64,000 nucleotides of DNA from Trinickia diaoshuihuensis (GTDB taxonomy: Bacteria; Pseudomonadota; Gammaproteobacteria; Burkholderiales; Burkholderiaceae): NCBI RefSeq assembly GCF_003390925.1, contig NZ_QUBS01000084.1, forward strand, positions 1 to 64,000. The letters are read 5' to 3'. The notes under the pieces are model-generated. The model worked only from the letters and a program-made list of their open reading frames with translations, was not told where the DNA came from and did no database searches. The stretch's first letter is position 1; each line of letters opens with the position of its first letter. Shown here piece after piece: positions 27,299-36,012 of the stretch. A program made the translations under genes and the position numbers.

Positions 27299-27943
27299 AT
27301 GAAGCTTTATAGTTATTTCCGCAGTTCGGCCAGTTATCGCGTGCGTATCGCGCTGAATTTGAAGGGGCTGCCTTACGACTATGCGCCCGTTCATTTGTTG
27401 CGAAGCGGGGGGGAGCAGTTGACACCCGAATATCGGCGCATCGGCCCGGACGGTATCGTTCCCGCGCTCGTCGATGGCGACTTGGTGCTGCAACAATCGC
27501 TCGCCATCATCGAGTATCTGGACGAGACGCATCCGGATCCGCCGCTTTTGCCCGGCACGCCGGGCGAGAGGGCCTACGTGCGTGCGATCGCGCTGCAAAT
27601 CGCCTGCGAAATCCACCCGCTGAACAATCTGCGCGTGCTCAAGTATTTGAAGCACAGCCTGAATGTGACCGACGAGGCCAAGGACGCCTGGTACCGGCAC
27701 TGGATCATCAACGGCTTCGACGTATTGGAGCGCAGGCTGGCCGGCGACCCGCGCACGGGCAAGTTCGTCTTCGGCGATACGCCGACGATGGCCGATCTCG
27801 CGCTCGTGCCGCAGGTGTTCAACGCTCAGCGCTTTAACGTGGACATGTCGCCGTATCCGACGATCCGGCGCATCAACGACGAAGCGCTGCGGCACGACGC
27901 GTTCGTGCAAGCATCGCCCGAGCGGCAGCCGGACGCCGAGTAA
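27299..27943 (+). CDS. maiA: Maleylacetoacetate/maleylpyruvate isomerase (zeta-class GST)
   Basis: Glutathione-dependent cis-trans isomerase of 214 residues. The N-terminal thioredoxin-like domain has YFRSSASYRVRIALNLKGL, the zeta motif with Ala where many eukaryotic zeta GSTs have Cys. QQSLAIIEYLDETHPDPPLL and the C-terminal helical domain (FGDTPTMADLALVPQVFNA) are typical. AGGAGGA lies just before the ATG. It forms a two-gene unit with the FAH-family hydrolase, whose substrate it would make. Confidence 0.9.
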   Translation: MKLYSYFRSSASYRVRIALNLKGLPYDYAPVHLLRSGGEQLTPEYRRIGPDGIVPALVDGDLVLQQSLAIIEYLDETHPDPPLLPGTPGERAYVRAIALQIACEIHPLNNLRVLKYLKHSLNVTDEAKDAWYRHWIINGFDVLERRLAGDPRTGKFVFGDTPTMADLALVPQVFNAQRFNVDMSPYPTIRRINDEALRHDAFVQASPERQPDAE

Positions 27944-28003
27944 CGGCAGCAAACGAGGCGCGCGCGGCCGCGGGTGTCGCGCGCTCGCTTGCGGCCCGAG
28001 GGA

Positions 28004-29254
28004 TTAGCCGAGCAGTGCGTCGGCGAATTCCTCGGCGTTGAACGGCTGCAAGTCTTCGACCTTTTCGCCGACGCCGATGAAGTAGACGGGCACGGGACGC
28101 TGACGCGCGATGGCCGCCAAAATGCCGCCCTTGGCGGTGCCGTCGAGCTTCGTGACGATGAGCCCTGTCAACGACAGCGCGTCGTCGAAGGCCTTGACCT
28201 GCGCGAGCGCGTTTTGGCCTGTGTTCGCGTCGATCACGAGCAACACCTCGTGCGGCGAGCCCTCTTGCGCTTTGCCGATCACGCGCTTGACCTTGCGCAG
28301 TTCCTCCATCAAATGCAATTGCGTCGGCAGCCGGCCTGCCGTATCGGCCATGACGACGTCGATCTTGCGCGCGCGCGCGGCGCTGACGGCGTCGAAGATG
28401 ACGGCGGCCGGATCGCCGCTTTCCTGGGAAACGACCGTCACGTTGTTACGCTCGCCCCAGATCGCGAGCTGCTCGCGCGCGGCGGCGCGGAACGTATCGC
28501 CGGCCGCGAGCAGGACCGACTGATGGAACCGCTGCAAGTGCTTGGCGAGCTTGCCGATGCTCGTGGTTTTGCCGGCGCCGTTTACGCCCGCGATCATCAT
28601 CACGAGAGGCTGCGCGCGTCCGAGCATCAGCGATTTCTCGAGCGGCTTGAGTAGATCGACGAGCAACGCGCGCAGCGCGGCTTTCACTTGCAGCGGATCG
28701 GTCAGGCGCTCGGCGCGGACCTTTTCGCGCAACGCGCCGAGTAAGAATTCGGTCGCCTCGACGCCCGCATCGGACATCAGCAGCGCGGTTTCCAGCTCTT
28801 CATACAGTTCGTCGTCGATCTTCGTGCGCACGAAGATGCCGGTCAGGCCGGCGCTCGTTTTCGACAGGCCGGAGCGCAGCCGCGCAAGCCACGATTGTTT
28901 TTGAGCCGGCTCGGGAGCCGGAGGGGGAACGATTTCCTCGGTTTCGACTTCCTGCCCTTGCTCGCTGTCCACGAACTGCTCGACGGCGGCCGATTGCGCC
29001 GCATCGGTGCTCGGGGTGTAGCTAGGCTGCGCCTGCGTGGACGGCGCCACCTGCGGGGCCGGAGCAACGACGGGAGCGCTCGGCGCGGCGGCAGGCGCGG
29101 CCGTGGAAGTGGGGACGGCGGGTATCGAAACCGGGGGCGGAACAATTTCGGCCGAGGGCGCGGGCGCGGGAGCCGGGGTTTCCGCGGCTTGGGTATCCTG
29201 CTGCGCGGTGTCGGGCGTCTTGCCGCCCTTGAATCGTTTGAAGAAGCTGAACAT
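28004..29254 (-). CDS. ftsY: Signal recognition particle receptor FtsY
   Basis: SRP receptor GTPase that docks ribosome-nascent chains at the inner membrane. It has 416 residues: a short amphipathic start (MFSFFKRFKGGK), a long acidic Ala/Pro-rich A region (to about residue 120), then the NG domain. GTPase motifs are GVNGAGKTTSIGKLA, DTFRAAAREQLAIW, VVMADTAGRLPTQ and VTKLDGTAKGG. ATG 29254 gives the usual N-terminus. The gene is divergent from rsmD, as in many relatives. Confidence 0.97.
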   Translation of the reverse strand: MFSFFKRFKGGKTPDTAQQDTQAAETPAPAPAPSAEIVPPPVSIPAVPTSTAAPAAAPSAPVVAPAPQVAPSTQAQPSYTPSTDAAQSAAVEQFVDSEQGQEVETEEIVPPPAPEPAQKQSWLARLRSGLSKTSAGLTGIFVRTKIDDELYEELETALLMSDAGVEATEFLLGALREKVRAERLTDPLQVKAALRALLVDLLKPLEKSLMLGRAQPLVMMIAGVNGAGKTTSIGKLAKHLQRFHQSVLLAAGDTFRAAAREQLAIWGERNNVTVVSQESGDPAAVIFDAVSAARARKIDVVMADTAGRLPTQLHLMEELRKVKRVIGKAQEGSPHEVLLVIDANTGQNALAQVKAFDDALSLTGLIVTKLDGTAKGGILAAIARQRPVPVYFIGVGEKVEDLQPFNAEEFADALLG

Positions 29255-29523
29255 GATCTGCCGTGATGGGTGCCGGGGCGAGGCGCCCTCGGCGGCAATG
29301 AATGGCGCGTGACCGCGCATGCGCCGCGGTGGACCGGCAATGCGGCAATGCGCTCGATAAGCGCGACATTTTACCAGGCGTGCCGTTCATGGCGTGCGCA
29401 GCGACATGCGTAGCGGCGTGCGCAGCCGTTCTCGCGGGCGCCGGCGCGGCTGTGGTAACGTTGGCGGTCGTACCCGCGCCGATTTTGCGCGAACCTCATC
29501 GCTTTCCAACGCCAGCCGCTCGT

Positions 29524-30144
29524 ATGTCCCGTTCCCCGTCCGCCTCCCGCGCCCCCGGCGCCGCGCCCGCGCGCGGCAAACCCCATACCGTCCGCATCAT
29601 CGGCGGCGACTGGAAGCGCACGCCGCTGCAAGTGCTCGATCTCGAGGGGCTGCGCCCCACGCCCGACCGCGTCCGCGAAACGCTGTTCAATTGGCTAGGC
29701 CAGCGGCTCGACGGGATGCGCTGCCTCGATCTGTTCGCAGGCACGGGCGCACTCGGCTTCGAGGCCGCGTCGCGCGGGGCTGCGCGCGTGCTGATGGTCG
29801 AGCGCAACGCCAAGGCGGCTCGCCAGTTGCGGGACATGCGCGAGCGCTTGTCCGCCCAGGCCGTCGAAGTCGTGGAAGCCGACGCGTTGCGGCTCGCGCC
29901 GGGCCTGCCGCCTCGCTCGTTCGACGTCGTTTTTCTCGATCCGCCTTTCGGCGAGACGATTGCGCTTTCGCGCTCGCTGCAAGCGTGCGCGCCGCTGGTC
30001 GCCGAGGGCGGCTATCTATATGTGGAGTCGGGCGCGCCGCTAGAGGCGGCGGAATCGGAGGCGCTCGCCGGATGGCGGATCGCGCGACAGGGCAAGGCCG
30101 GCGCCGTACACTATCATTTGCTGCAGCGCGAAAATGATGAATAA
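29524..30144 (+). CDS. rsmD: 16S rRNA (guanine966-N2)-methyltransferase
   Basis: Methylates G966 of 16S rRNA. The 206 residues have a basic N-terminus, then [14 protein letters not shown], the SAM-binding motif [19 protein letters not shown], and the catalytic NPPY-like sequence [10 protein letters not shown]. The frame is open from 29302, but the upstream part is Ala-rich with no family similarity, so ATG 29524 was chosen. It precedes coaD by about 100 bp, the common rsmD-coaD arrangement. Confidence 0.93.
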   Translation: MSRSPSASRAPGAAPARGKPHTVRIIGGDWKRTPLQVLDLEGLRPTPDRVRETLFNWLGQRLDGMRCLDLFAGTGALGFEAASRGAARVLMVERNAKAARQLRDMRERLSAQAVEVVEADALRLAPGLPPRSFDVVFLDPPFGETIALSRSLQACAPLVAEGGYLYVESGAPLEAAESEALAGWRIARQGKAGAVHYHLLQRENDE

Positions 30145-30248
30145 TGCGCGTTTCCAGCAGCACGAGAGACGCCGGTCACGGTAAGCCGCGTCAAGGCCGG
30201 CGGGCCGCACGCCCACGGCCCAAACAGGATGATGACAGGAGATGGTCG

Positions 30249-30743
30249 ATGGTAGTCGCCGTGTACCCGGGTACGTTCGATCCGCTTACGCGCGGTCATG
30301 AAGACCTCGTTCGGCGTGCGTCGAGCATTTTCGATACGCTCGTCGTCGGCGTGGCCGACAGCCGCAACAAAAAACCGTTCTTCACGCTGCAGCAGCGGCT
30401 CGATATCGCCCAGGAAGTGCTGGGCCACTATCCGAACGTGCAGGTGATGAGCTTCAAGGGGCTGCTCAAGGATTTCGTGCGCGCCAATAACGCACGCGTG
30501 ATCGTGCGCGGCCTGCGCGCCGTGTCCGATTTCGAGTATGAATTTCAGATGGCGGGAATGAACCGCTACCTGCTGCCCGACGTCGAGACGATGTTCATGA
30601 CGCCGTCCGATCAGTACCAGTTCATCTCCGGGACGATCGTGCGCGAGATCGCGCAGCTCGGCGGGGACGTCAGCAAGTTCGTCTTCCCTTCGGTCGAAAA
30701 GTGGCTCAAGGAGAAGGTCGCCCAAATGGCGCAGGGTTCTTAG
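30249..30743 (+). CDS. coaD: Phosphopantetheine adenylyltransferase
   Basis: Penultimate enzyme of coenzyme A synthesis: transfers AMP to 4'-phosphopantetheine. The 164 residues begin [20 protein letters not shown], containing the nucleotidyltransferase TFDPLTRGH motif. [16 protein letters not shown] and the C-terminal [21 protein letters not shown] are characteristic. CAGGAGA lies 9 nt before the chosen ATG. Confidence 0.97.
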   Translation: MVVAVYPGTFDPLTRGHEDLVRRASSIFDTLVVGVADSRNKKPFFTLQQRLDIAQEVLGHYPNVQVMSFKGLLKDFVRANNARVIVRGLRAVSDFEYEFQMAGMNRYLLPDVETMFMTPSDQYQFISGTIVREIAQLGGDVSKFVFPSVEKWLKEKVAQMAQGS

Positions 30744-30797
30744 GGGATTGCCTCGAAGATGGAACTTCACGCACCCGGCGAACTCGAAGGGGTCTAA

Positions 30798-31124
<327 letters not shown>

Positions 31125-31512
31125 TTGGCGCATGCGTCAATAGGCTAGGCGGTATTTGCGGCCTCGACAAGAATTTGTGTCGTGACCGGCAATTAGTGGG
31201 AACTTTGCATTCGAGTTGGAATCTTCATACGTCGTTGGTCGGAGCCTGAATCGATATCAGCCGCCGCCAACGCATGGTCCGTATCGTGGCCAGCGTCGAC
31301 TGAGTTGTAACTCTGACGCGCTCGGCCTCGCATATTACAAAACGTTCAATGTTCGCCTGTTTGCAACGCGAGCAATTCGAACAATTCCGAACGCATTGCA
31401 GCGTTAGCGCTCGGTTCAATTACGACTAGTAGTGTTCACGGGGTTGTTCGATGCCATTGCCGTCGCACGGCAGTGGCGCGCCCGTTCGTGCCGACAGCTT
31501 ATAGGTCATCTC
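31125..31512. other. Upstream region of the first glycoside hydrolase
   Basis: A 388-bp gap with no supported gene. Its right part (31306-31406) is the first and most diverged copy of the module found before all three hydrolase genes. Shared pieces include TGTAA, CTGACGCG and ATATTACA with a nearby GTTCA, then GAACAATnC. Confidence 0.6.
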
Positions 31513-33414
31513 ATGATATTCATATTCAAGCCCCCCGCGTGCCGTTCATTAGGACTACTAAATATTGCCGCCGCCGCGATCTATGCCTTCGCGAGCGCGG
31601 GGGCGACGAGCGCAAAAGCGCAAAATCCGCCCGCCAATTCGATTGTTTGCTCATCACGAACGACAACAGCCGGCGGTACGCCGCATGGATCGGTCTGGGC
31701 CGATACGCCCGCATCGAACGGCTTGCGTATGTTTGGTCAAAGCGCCGTTTTCCCGTTGCAATTCGTTACGAATTCGCCCGGTGCCGACCGAGTCAATTGG
31801 TCGATTCAGGACTATGCGGGCAATATCCGCGGCAGTGGGTCGTTCGCCGTCCCCGCGGGGACGCACACGTCCAACCTCTCGTGCACGAGTACGGCGAACG
31901 GCTATTTCGCCGTCACGGCTACCTTGAGCAACGCCGGCGGTACGTTGCCTAGAGCCGGCACGCGCCCGGCGGGCATCGCGACTTTCGGCATATTGCCCAA
32001 CGTCTCGTGGGCGCTGCCGCCCGCGGCCTTCGCGAGTCAAGATCAGCACCGCTTCGGCATGCAGGGCGTGAACGATAAGCCCGATCTGCTCGATGCCCTG
32101 GGCGTCACGCAATCGATCGACTGGCGCCAGATGCTGATCAAAGAACCGGACCGCGCATATAGCTGGCAACCCACGGCCTCCCAAAGCGTGGAGAGCCTCG
32201 ATCCGCTGTTCAAGACGGGGCGGATCTCGCGCCTCGTACGCCTCGATGGCGTACCCGCCTGGGCCAGCCGCACGGGCGCGGCCGAGCGCGACACCTACGC
32301 GCCGAAGGACCTGACGTATTTCCAGAACTACATGTCGCGTGTCGCGGCCGATGCAAAGGCGATTCACGAGACCTACTTCCCGAACATGCGGAACAATTAC
32401 TACCAGGTGACGTGGGAGCCCTTGTGGAAGGACTCGCCGCAGAACTTCGTCGCGATGTATAAGGCGGCCTGGGAAGGTATCCACGCGGTGGATCCCCACG
32501 CGGTGGTGATGGGGGTGGCGAGCCCCGATCCGGGCATGACCGGCAACTGGTGCACGGCCAACTTGCTGCGCACCTACGCACCGCTTGGGCTCATGAAATA
32601 TGTCGATGGGATCGCGACGCACGGCTACTACGCGAACCACGATTCCCCGGCGTTCCCGCCGGAGCTGTACGACACGAGCCCCGAACCGTACTACCAGCGC
32701 CAAGCGCTCATTCGTCAGATGCGCGATCTGCGCTCCGAGATGCAGTCGCTCAAACCCAATATGCGGCTATGGTCGACCGAACTCGGTGTTGCCTACGATA
32801 AGGGCATCAAGTACGGCAACGGCATTTCGAGCAACCAGCTTTACGCGCAAGCCGCCGTTGCCGCGCGTGCGCACTTGATCGTTCTCGGCGAGGGGGCGCA
32901 AGTGACGTACTTCTTCTTCGGCTCGGATTACCCGGGCGAAGTGGGCTTCGGCACGTTCTTCGATCTCGATCATCCGGAAGGCGACTTCCATGCGACGTCG
33001 CTGAGCCCGAAGCCCGAGGCCATGGCCTTCGCCGCAATGACGCGCATCATCGACGGCACGGACACGCTCGGGCATCTGAACAACTTGCCGGCCTCGGTCT
33101 ACGGCTATGCATTCCAACGGCTCGGGCATGGTCCTGTCGTCACGGCGCTGTGGTCGCACAACAATGCGAACTGGCCGACGCACTCGGGCGTCTATAGCCA
33201 GAGCGTCAGCACCACCTACGCGCTCAAGGTCGATGCGCCGGGCACGAGCGGTAAAGTGACGGTGTTCGACATGATGGGCAATCCGGCGATCATGCATTAC
33301 ACGAACGGCGTCGTGAATCTCTCGCTGTCGGAAGCGCCGATTTACGTCGTGTCCTCGAACGCAGACGTCATCAAGGCGAACGTCACCGCGCCGGTCGGCT
33401 ACACCGGGCAGTAA
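31513..33414 (+). CDS. Secreted glycoside hydrolase, clan GH-A-like, paralog 1
   Basis: First of three tandem paralogs; 633 residues. A Sec signal ends near AKA-Q, then an N-terminal beta domain with two Cys (IVCSS and LSCTS) conserved in all three copies, a TIM-barrel-like domain from about residue 170, and a C-terminal beta domain with VFDMMGNP. The likely acid/base is Glu302 (VTWEP) and the nucleophile Glu423 (LWSTELG), the spacing of a clan GH-A retaining enzyme; PslG-type GH39 is a distant analogy. The substrate is unknown, but the adjoining exopolysaccharide genes make that polymer the best guess. ATG 31513 matches the paralogs' starts. Confidence 0.8.
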   Translation: MIFIFKPPACRSLGLLNIAAAAIYAFASAGATSAKAQNPPANSIVCSSRTTTAGGTPHGSVWADTPASNGLRMFGQSAVFPLQFVTNSPGADRVNWSIQDYAGNIRGSGSFAVPAGTHTSNLSCTSTANGYFAVTATLSNAGGTLPRAGTRPAGIATFGILPNVSWALPPAAFASQDQHRFGMQGVNDKPDLLDALGVTQSIDWRQMLIKEPDRAYSWQPTASQSVESLDPLFKTGRISRLVRLDGVPAWASRTGAAERDTYAPKDLTYFQNYMSRVAADAKAIHETYFPNMRNNYYQVTWEPLWKDSPQNFVAMYKAAWEGIHAVDPHAVVMGVASPDPGMTGNWCTANLLRTYAPLGLMKYVDGIATHGYYANHDSPAFPPELYDTSPEPYYQRQALIRQMRDLRSEMQSLKPNMRLWSTELGVAYDKGIKYGNGISSNQLYAQAAVAARAHLIVLGEGAQVTYFFFGSDYPGEVGFGTFFDLDHPEGDFHATSLSPKPEAMAFAAMTRIIDGTDTLGHLNNLPASVYGYAFQRLGHGPVVTALWSHNNANWPTHSGVYSQSVSTTYALKVDAPGTSGKVTVFDMMGNPAIMHYTNGVVNLSLSEAPIYVVSSNADVIKANVTAPVGYTGQ

Positions 33415-33429
33415 CCGCCGAGCGAAGCG

Positions 33430-33450
33430 CCGGGCCTCGGCCCGGTTCTT
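33430..33450 (+). terminator. Terminator of hydrolase paralog 1
   Basis: CCGGGCC (33430-33436), a 2-nt loop and GGCCCGG (33439-33445), followed by TTCTT, 16 bp after the stop. Confidence 0.65.
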
Positions 33451-33578
33451 CGCCGTCCGTGCTTTATCCTTCGCGCGCCTCGTCCTGGGGCGCGCACATT
33501 CCCTCTCCGGCCTTCGCTCGAAATCCCGCCGCTGCTTCCATAGTGGGAATTTCTCCTGCCCCCGCGCGCCGAGCGCGC

Positions 33579-33686
33579 TGTAGGAAACGCCTGACGCGCC
33601 GCGTACCAGATATTACAGAAGGTTCAGTCCGCGCCGGATATGCAACCGGTGTCATCTGAACAATACTGCACGTACTGCAGGCCTAG
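33579..33686 (+). promoter_or_regulatory. Shared upstream module, copy 2
   Basis: This 108-bp stretch aligns with 35797-35904 almost base for base: TGTAGGAAACG, CTGACGCG, ATATTACAGAAGGTTCAGT, TCTGAACAATACT and ACGTACTGCAGGCCTAG occur in the same order and spacing. It begins 214 bp before the hydrolase ATG (216 bp in copy 3). It is non-coding, so it is probably a promoter plus 5' leader under common control. Confidence 0.75.
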
Positions 33687-33792
33687 CGTTCGATTCGATG
33701 GAAACGAGCCGCGCAAACAGGCCAAGCAATCCGTCTCGCCATTACCCAGTATCTGGCGAACCCGTTCAGAGCTAAAGGTTGAAAGGTCACTC

Positions 33793-35694
33793 ATGCAAGC
33801 CATTTCGAAATCCTCCGCACCTGTCTCGTTAGGATTCCTAAATATTGCCGCAGCCGCGGTTTACGCTTTCGCCAGTGTCGGATCGACCGGTGCGAAGGCC
33901 CAAACGCCGCCGACCAATTCGGTGACGTGCGCGGCGCCGACGACGACGGCCGGCGGTACGCCCAAGGGCTTGATCTCGGCCGATACGCCTGTCGCGAACG
34001 GCGTGCGTCTGTTCTCGAGTGCGAGCAAGTTCACGATGGAGTTCGTCACGAACGCGCCGGCGGCCGACCACGTCAATTGGACGGTGCAGGACTACCAGGG
34101 CAACGTGCGCGGCAGCGGTTCGTTTGCCGTCCCGGCGGGCGTGCAAACGTCGAAGATCACCTGCTCGAGCACGGCAACCGGATACTTCGCGTTGACGGGC
34201 ACCTTGAGCAACGCGGGCGGTACGCTGCCTCGCGCAGGTACGCGTCCGGCCGGTATCGCGACGTTCGGCGTGTTGCCCAATGTGTCGTGGGCGCTGCCGC
34301 CCGTGACCTACACGAGCCAAGATCAGCATCGCTTCGGCATGCAAGGCGAGAACGACAAGCCCGCGCTGCTCAACGCCCTGGGCGTCACGCAAGTGCTCGA
34401 CTGGCGTCAGCTCTCGAATATGGAGCCGATGCGCGCCAATAGCTGGCATCCGACCGCGGCCCAAAGCGTGGCCAATGTGGATGCTATGTACAAGACGGGA
34501 CAAATCGCTCGCCTGATCCGCTTGGACGGCATCCCCGCATGGGCCAGCGTAACGGGCGCGTTCACGCAAGACACGTATGCACCGAAGGATCTTTCCTACT
34601 TCCAGGGCTACATGGCGCGTGTCGGCGCCGACTCGGATGCGATCCACAAGGCGTACTTCCCGAACATGAAGAACAACTACTACCAGGTGACGTGGGAACC
34701 CAAGTGGGCCGGCTCGGCCGAGAGCTTCGTCTCGATGTATAAGGCCGTCTACGAAGGCCTGCACTCGACGGATCCGCACGCGGTCGTAATGGGCGTGACG
34801 AGCCCCGATCCGGGCACGCAGGGCGATTGGGGCACGGGCTACATGCTGCGCAACTACGCTTCGCTCGGCCTGTTGAACTATGTCGACGGGATCACGACGC
34901 ACAGCTACTACGCAAACCACCCGTCGCCGGCGTATCCGCCGGAGCGTTACGACGGCAACCCGAACTCGTACTATCAGCACCAGGCGCTGGACAACCAACT
35001 GCGTGACCTTCGCTCCGAAATGCAGACGCTCAAGCCCAATATGCGGCTCTGGTCGAGCGAGGTCGGTATTGCCTACGATACCGGCATCACGTACGCCAGC
35101 GGTCCGTCGAGCAACCAGTTGTTCGCCCAAGCCGCTGTTGCCGCCCGCACGCATTTGACCGTGCTCGGCGAGGGCGCCCAAGTGACGTACTTCTTCTACG
35201 GCTCGGACTATCCGACGGAAATCGGCTTCGGGACCTTCTTCGACATCGTGAACCCGCAAGGCGACTTCCATGCGACGACGCTGAGCCCGAAGCCCGAGGC
35301 GCTCGCCTTCGCCGCGATGACCCGGATCATCGACGGGACGGAGACGCTCGGACACCTGAACAACTTGCCCGCATCGATCTACGGTTACGCGTTCCAGCAG
35401 CTCGGCAACGGCAAGGTCGTGACCGCACTGTGGTCGCACAACAATGCGAATTGGCCGACGACGTCCGGCGTCTACAGCCAAACCGCCCGCACGAGCTACA
35501 CGCTGACGGTCGATGCCCCGGGCACGAGCGGCAAGGTGACGGTGTTCGACATGATGGGCAATCCGTCGATCCTGGCTTACACGAACGGCGCGATCACGCT
35601 CACGCTGTCGGAAACGCCGATCTACGTGGTGTCCTCGAACGCCAACGTGATCAAGGCTAACGTCACGAAGCCCGTCGGTTACACCGGTCAGTGA
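33793..35694 (+). CDS. Secreted glycoside hydrolase, clan GH-A-like, paralog 2
   Basis: Second tandem copy, 633 residues, alignable without gaps to copy 1 over the catalytic domain. It has the signal peptide (SLGFLNIAAAAVYAFASVG, cut near AKA-Q), the conserved Cys pair (VTCAAP, ITCSST), acid/base Glu302 (VTWEP), nucleophile Glu423 (LWSSEVG) and the VFDMMGNP C-terminal domain. The active-site residues are intact, so it is probably a working enzyme rather than a decaying duplicate. ATG 33793 follows GAAAGG; the frame is open to 33640 but the signal peptide fixes the start. It has its own upstream module and terminator. Confidence 0.8.
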   Translation: MQAISKSSAPVSLGFLNIAAAAVYAFASVGSTGAKAQTPPTNSVTCAAPTTTAGGTPKGLISADTPVANGVRLFSSASKFTMEFVTNAPAADHVNWTVQDYQGNVRGSGSFAVPAGVQTSKITCSSTATGYFALTGTLSNAGGTLPRAGTRPAGIATFGVLPNVSWALPPVTYTSQDQHRFGMQGENDKPALLNALGVTQVLDWRQLSNMEPMRANSWHPTAAQSVANVDAMYKTGQIARLIRLDGIPAWASVTGAFTQDTYAPKDLSYFQGYMARVGADSDAIHKAYFPNMKNNYYQVTWEPKWAGSAESFVSMYKAVYEGLHSTDPHAVVMGVTSPDPGTQGDWGTGYMLRNYASLGLLNYVDGITTHSYYANHPSPAYPPERYDGNPNSYYQHQALDNQLRDLRSEMQTLKPNMRLWSSEVGIAYDTGITYASGPSSNQLFAQAAVAARTHLTVLGEGAQVTYFFYGSDYPTEIGFGTFFDIVNPQGDFHATTLSPKPEALAFAAMTRIIDGTETLGHLNNLPASIYGYAFQQLGNGKVVTALWSHNNANWPTTSGVYSQTARTSYTLTVDAPGTSGKVTVFDMMGNPSILAYTNGAITLTLSETPIYVVSSNANVIKANVTKPVGYTGQ

Positions 35695-35719
35695 TACGCC
35701 CGTAGTCGCGGTTCAACGC

Positions 35720-35752
35720 AATGCCAGGCCTCGCGCCTGGCATTTTCGCTTT
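35720..35752 (+). terminator. Terminator of hydrolase paralog 2
   Basis: Arms AATGCCAGGC (35720-35729) and GCCTGGCATT (35735-35744), then TTCGCTTT. It resembles the terminator after paralog 3. Confidence 0.88.
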
Positions 35753-35796
35753 CTGAGCAAGGCTTAAGGAATCGTGGCCGCCGTGGCTTCGCACAG

Positions 35797-35904
35797 TGTA
35801 GGAAACGTCTGACGCGGCGCGCTGCAGATATTACAGAAGGTTCAGTGCTCGCCCAATAGGCAGCCAAAGTGATCTGAACAATACTAAACGTACTGCAGGC
35901 CTAG
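35797..35904 (+). promoter_or_regulatory. Shared upstream module, copy 3
   Basis: Third copy of the non-coding module, nearly identical to copy 2 at 33579-33686, including TGTAGGAAACG, ATATTACAGAAGGTTCAGT, TGATCTGAACAATACT and TACTGCAGGCCTAG. The blocks keep their distances from each other and from the start codon. Confidence 0.75.
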
Positions 35905-36012
35905 TCCTCCCCAACTGCAATCAGCAGCATATACCGGGTCCGCGGAAATTCGATCGCCAGTGCCTCAGCCGCGGCGTCCCATACAGTGCAATAGGTTGAA
36001 AAGGTGAATTCC

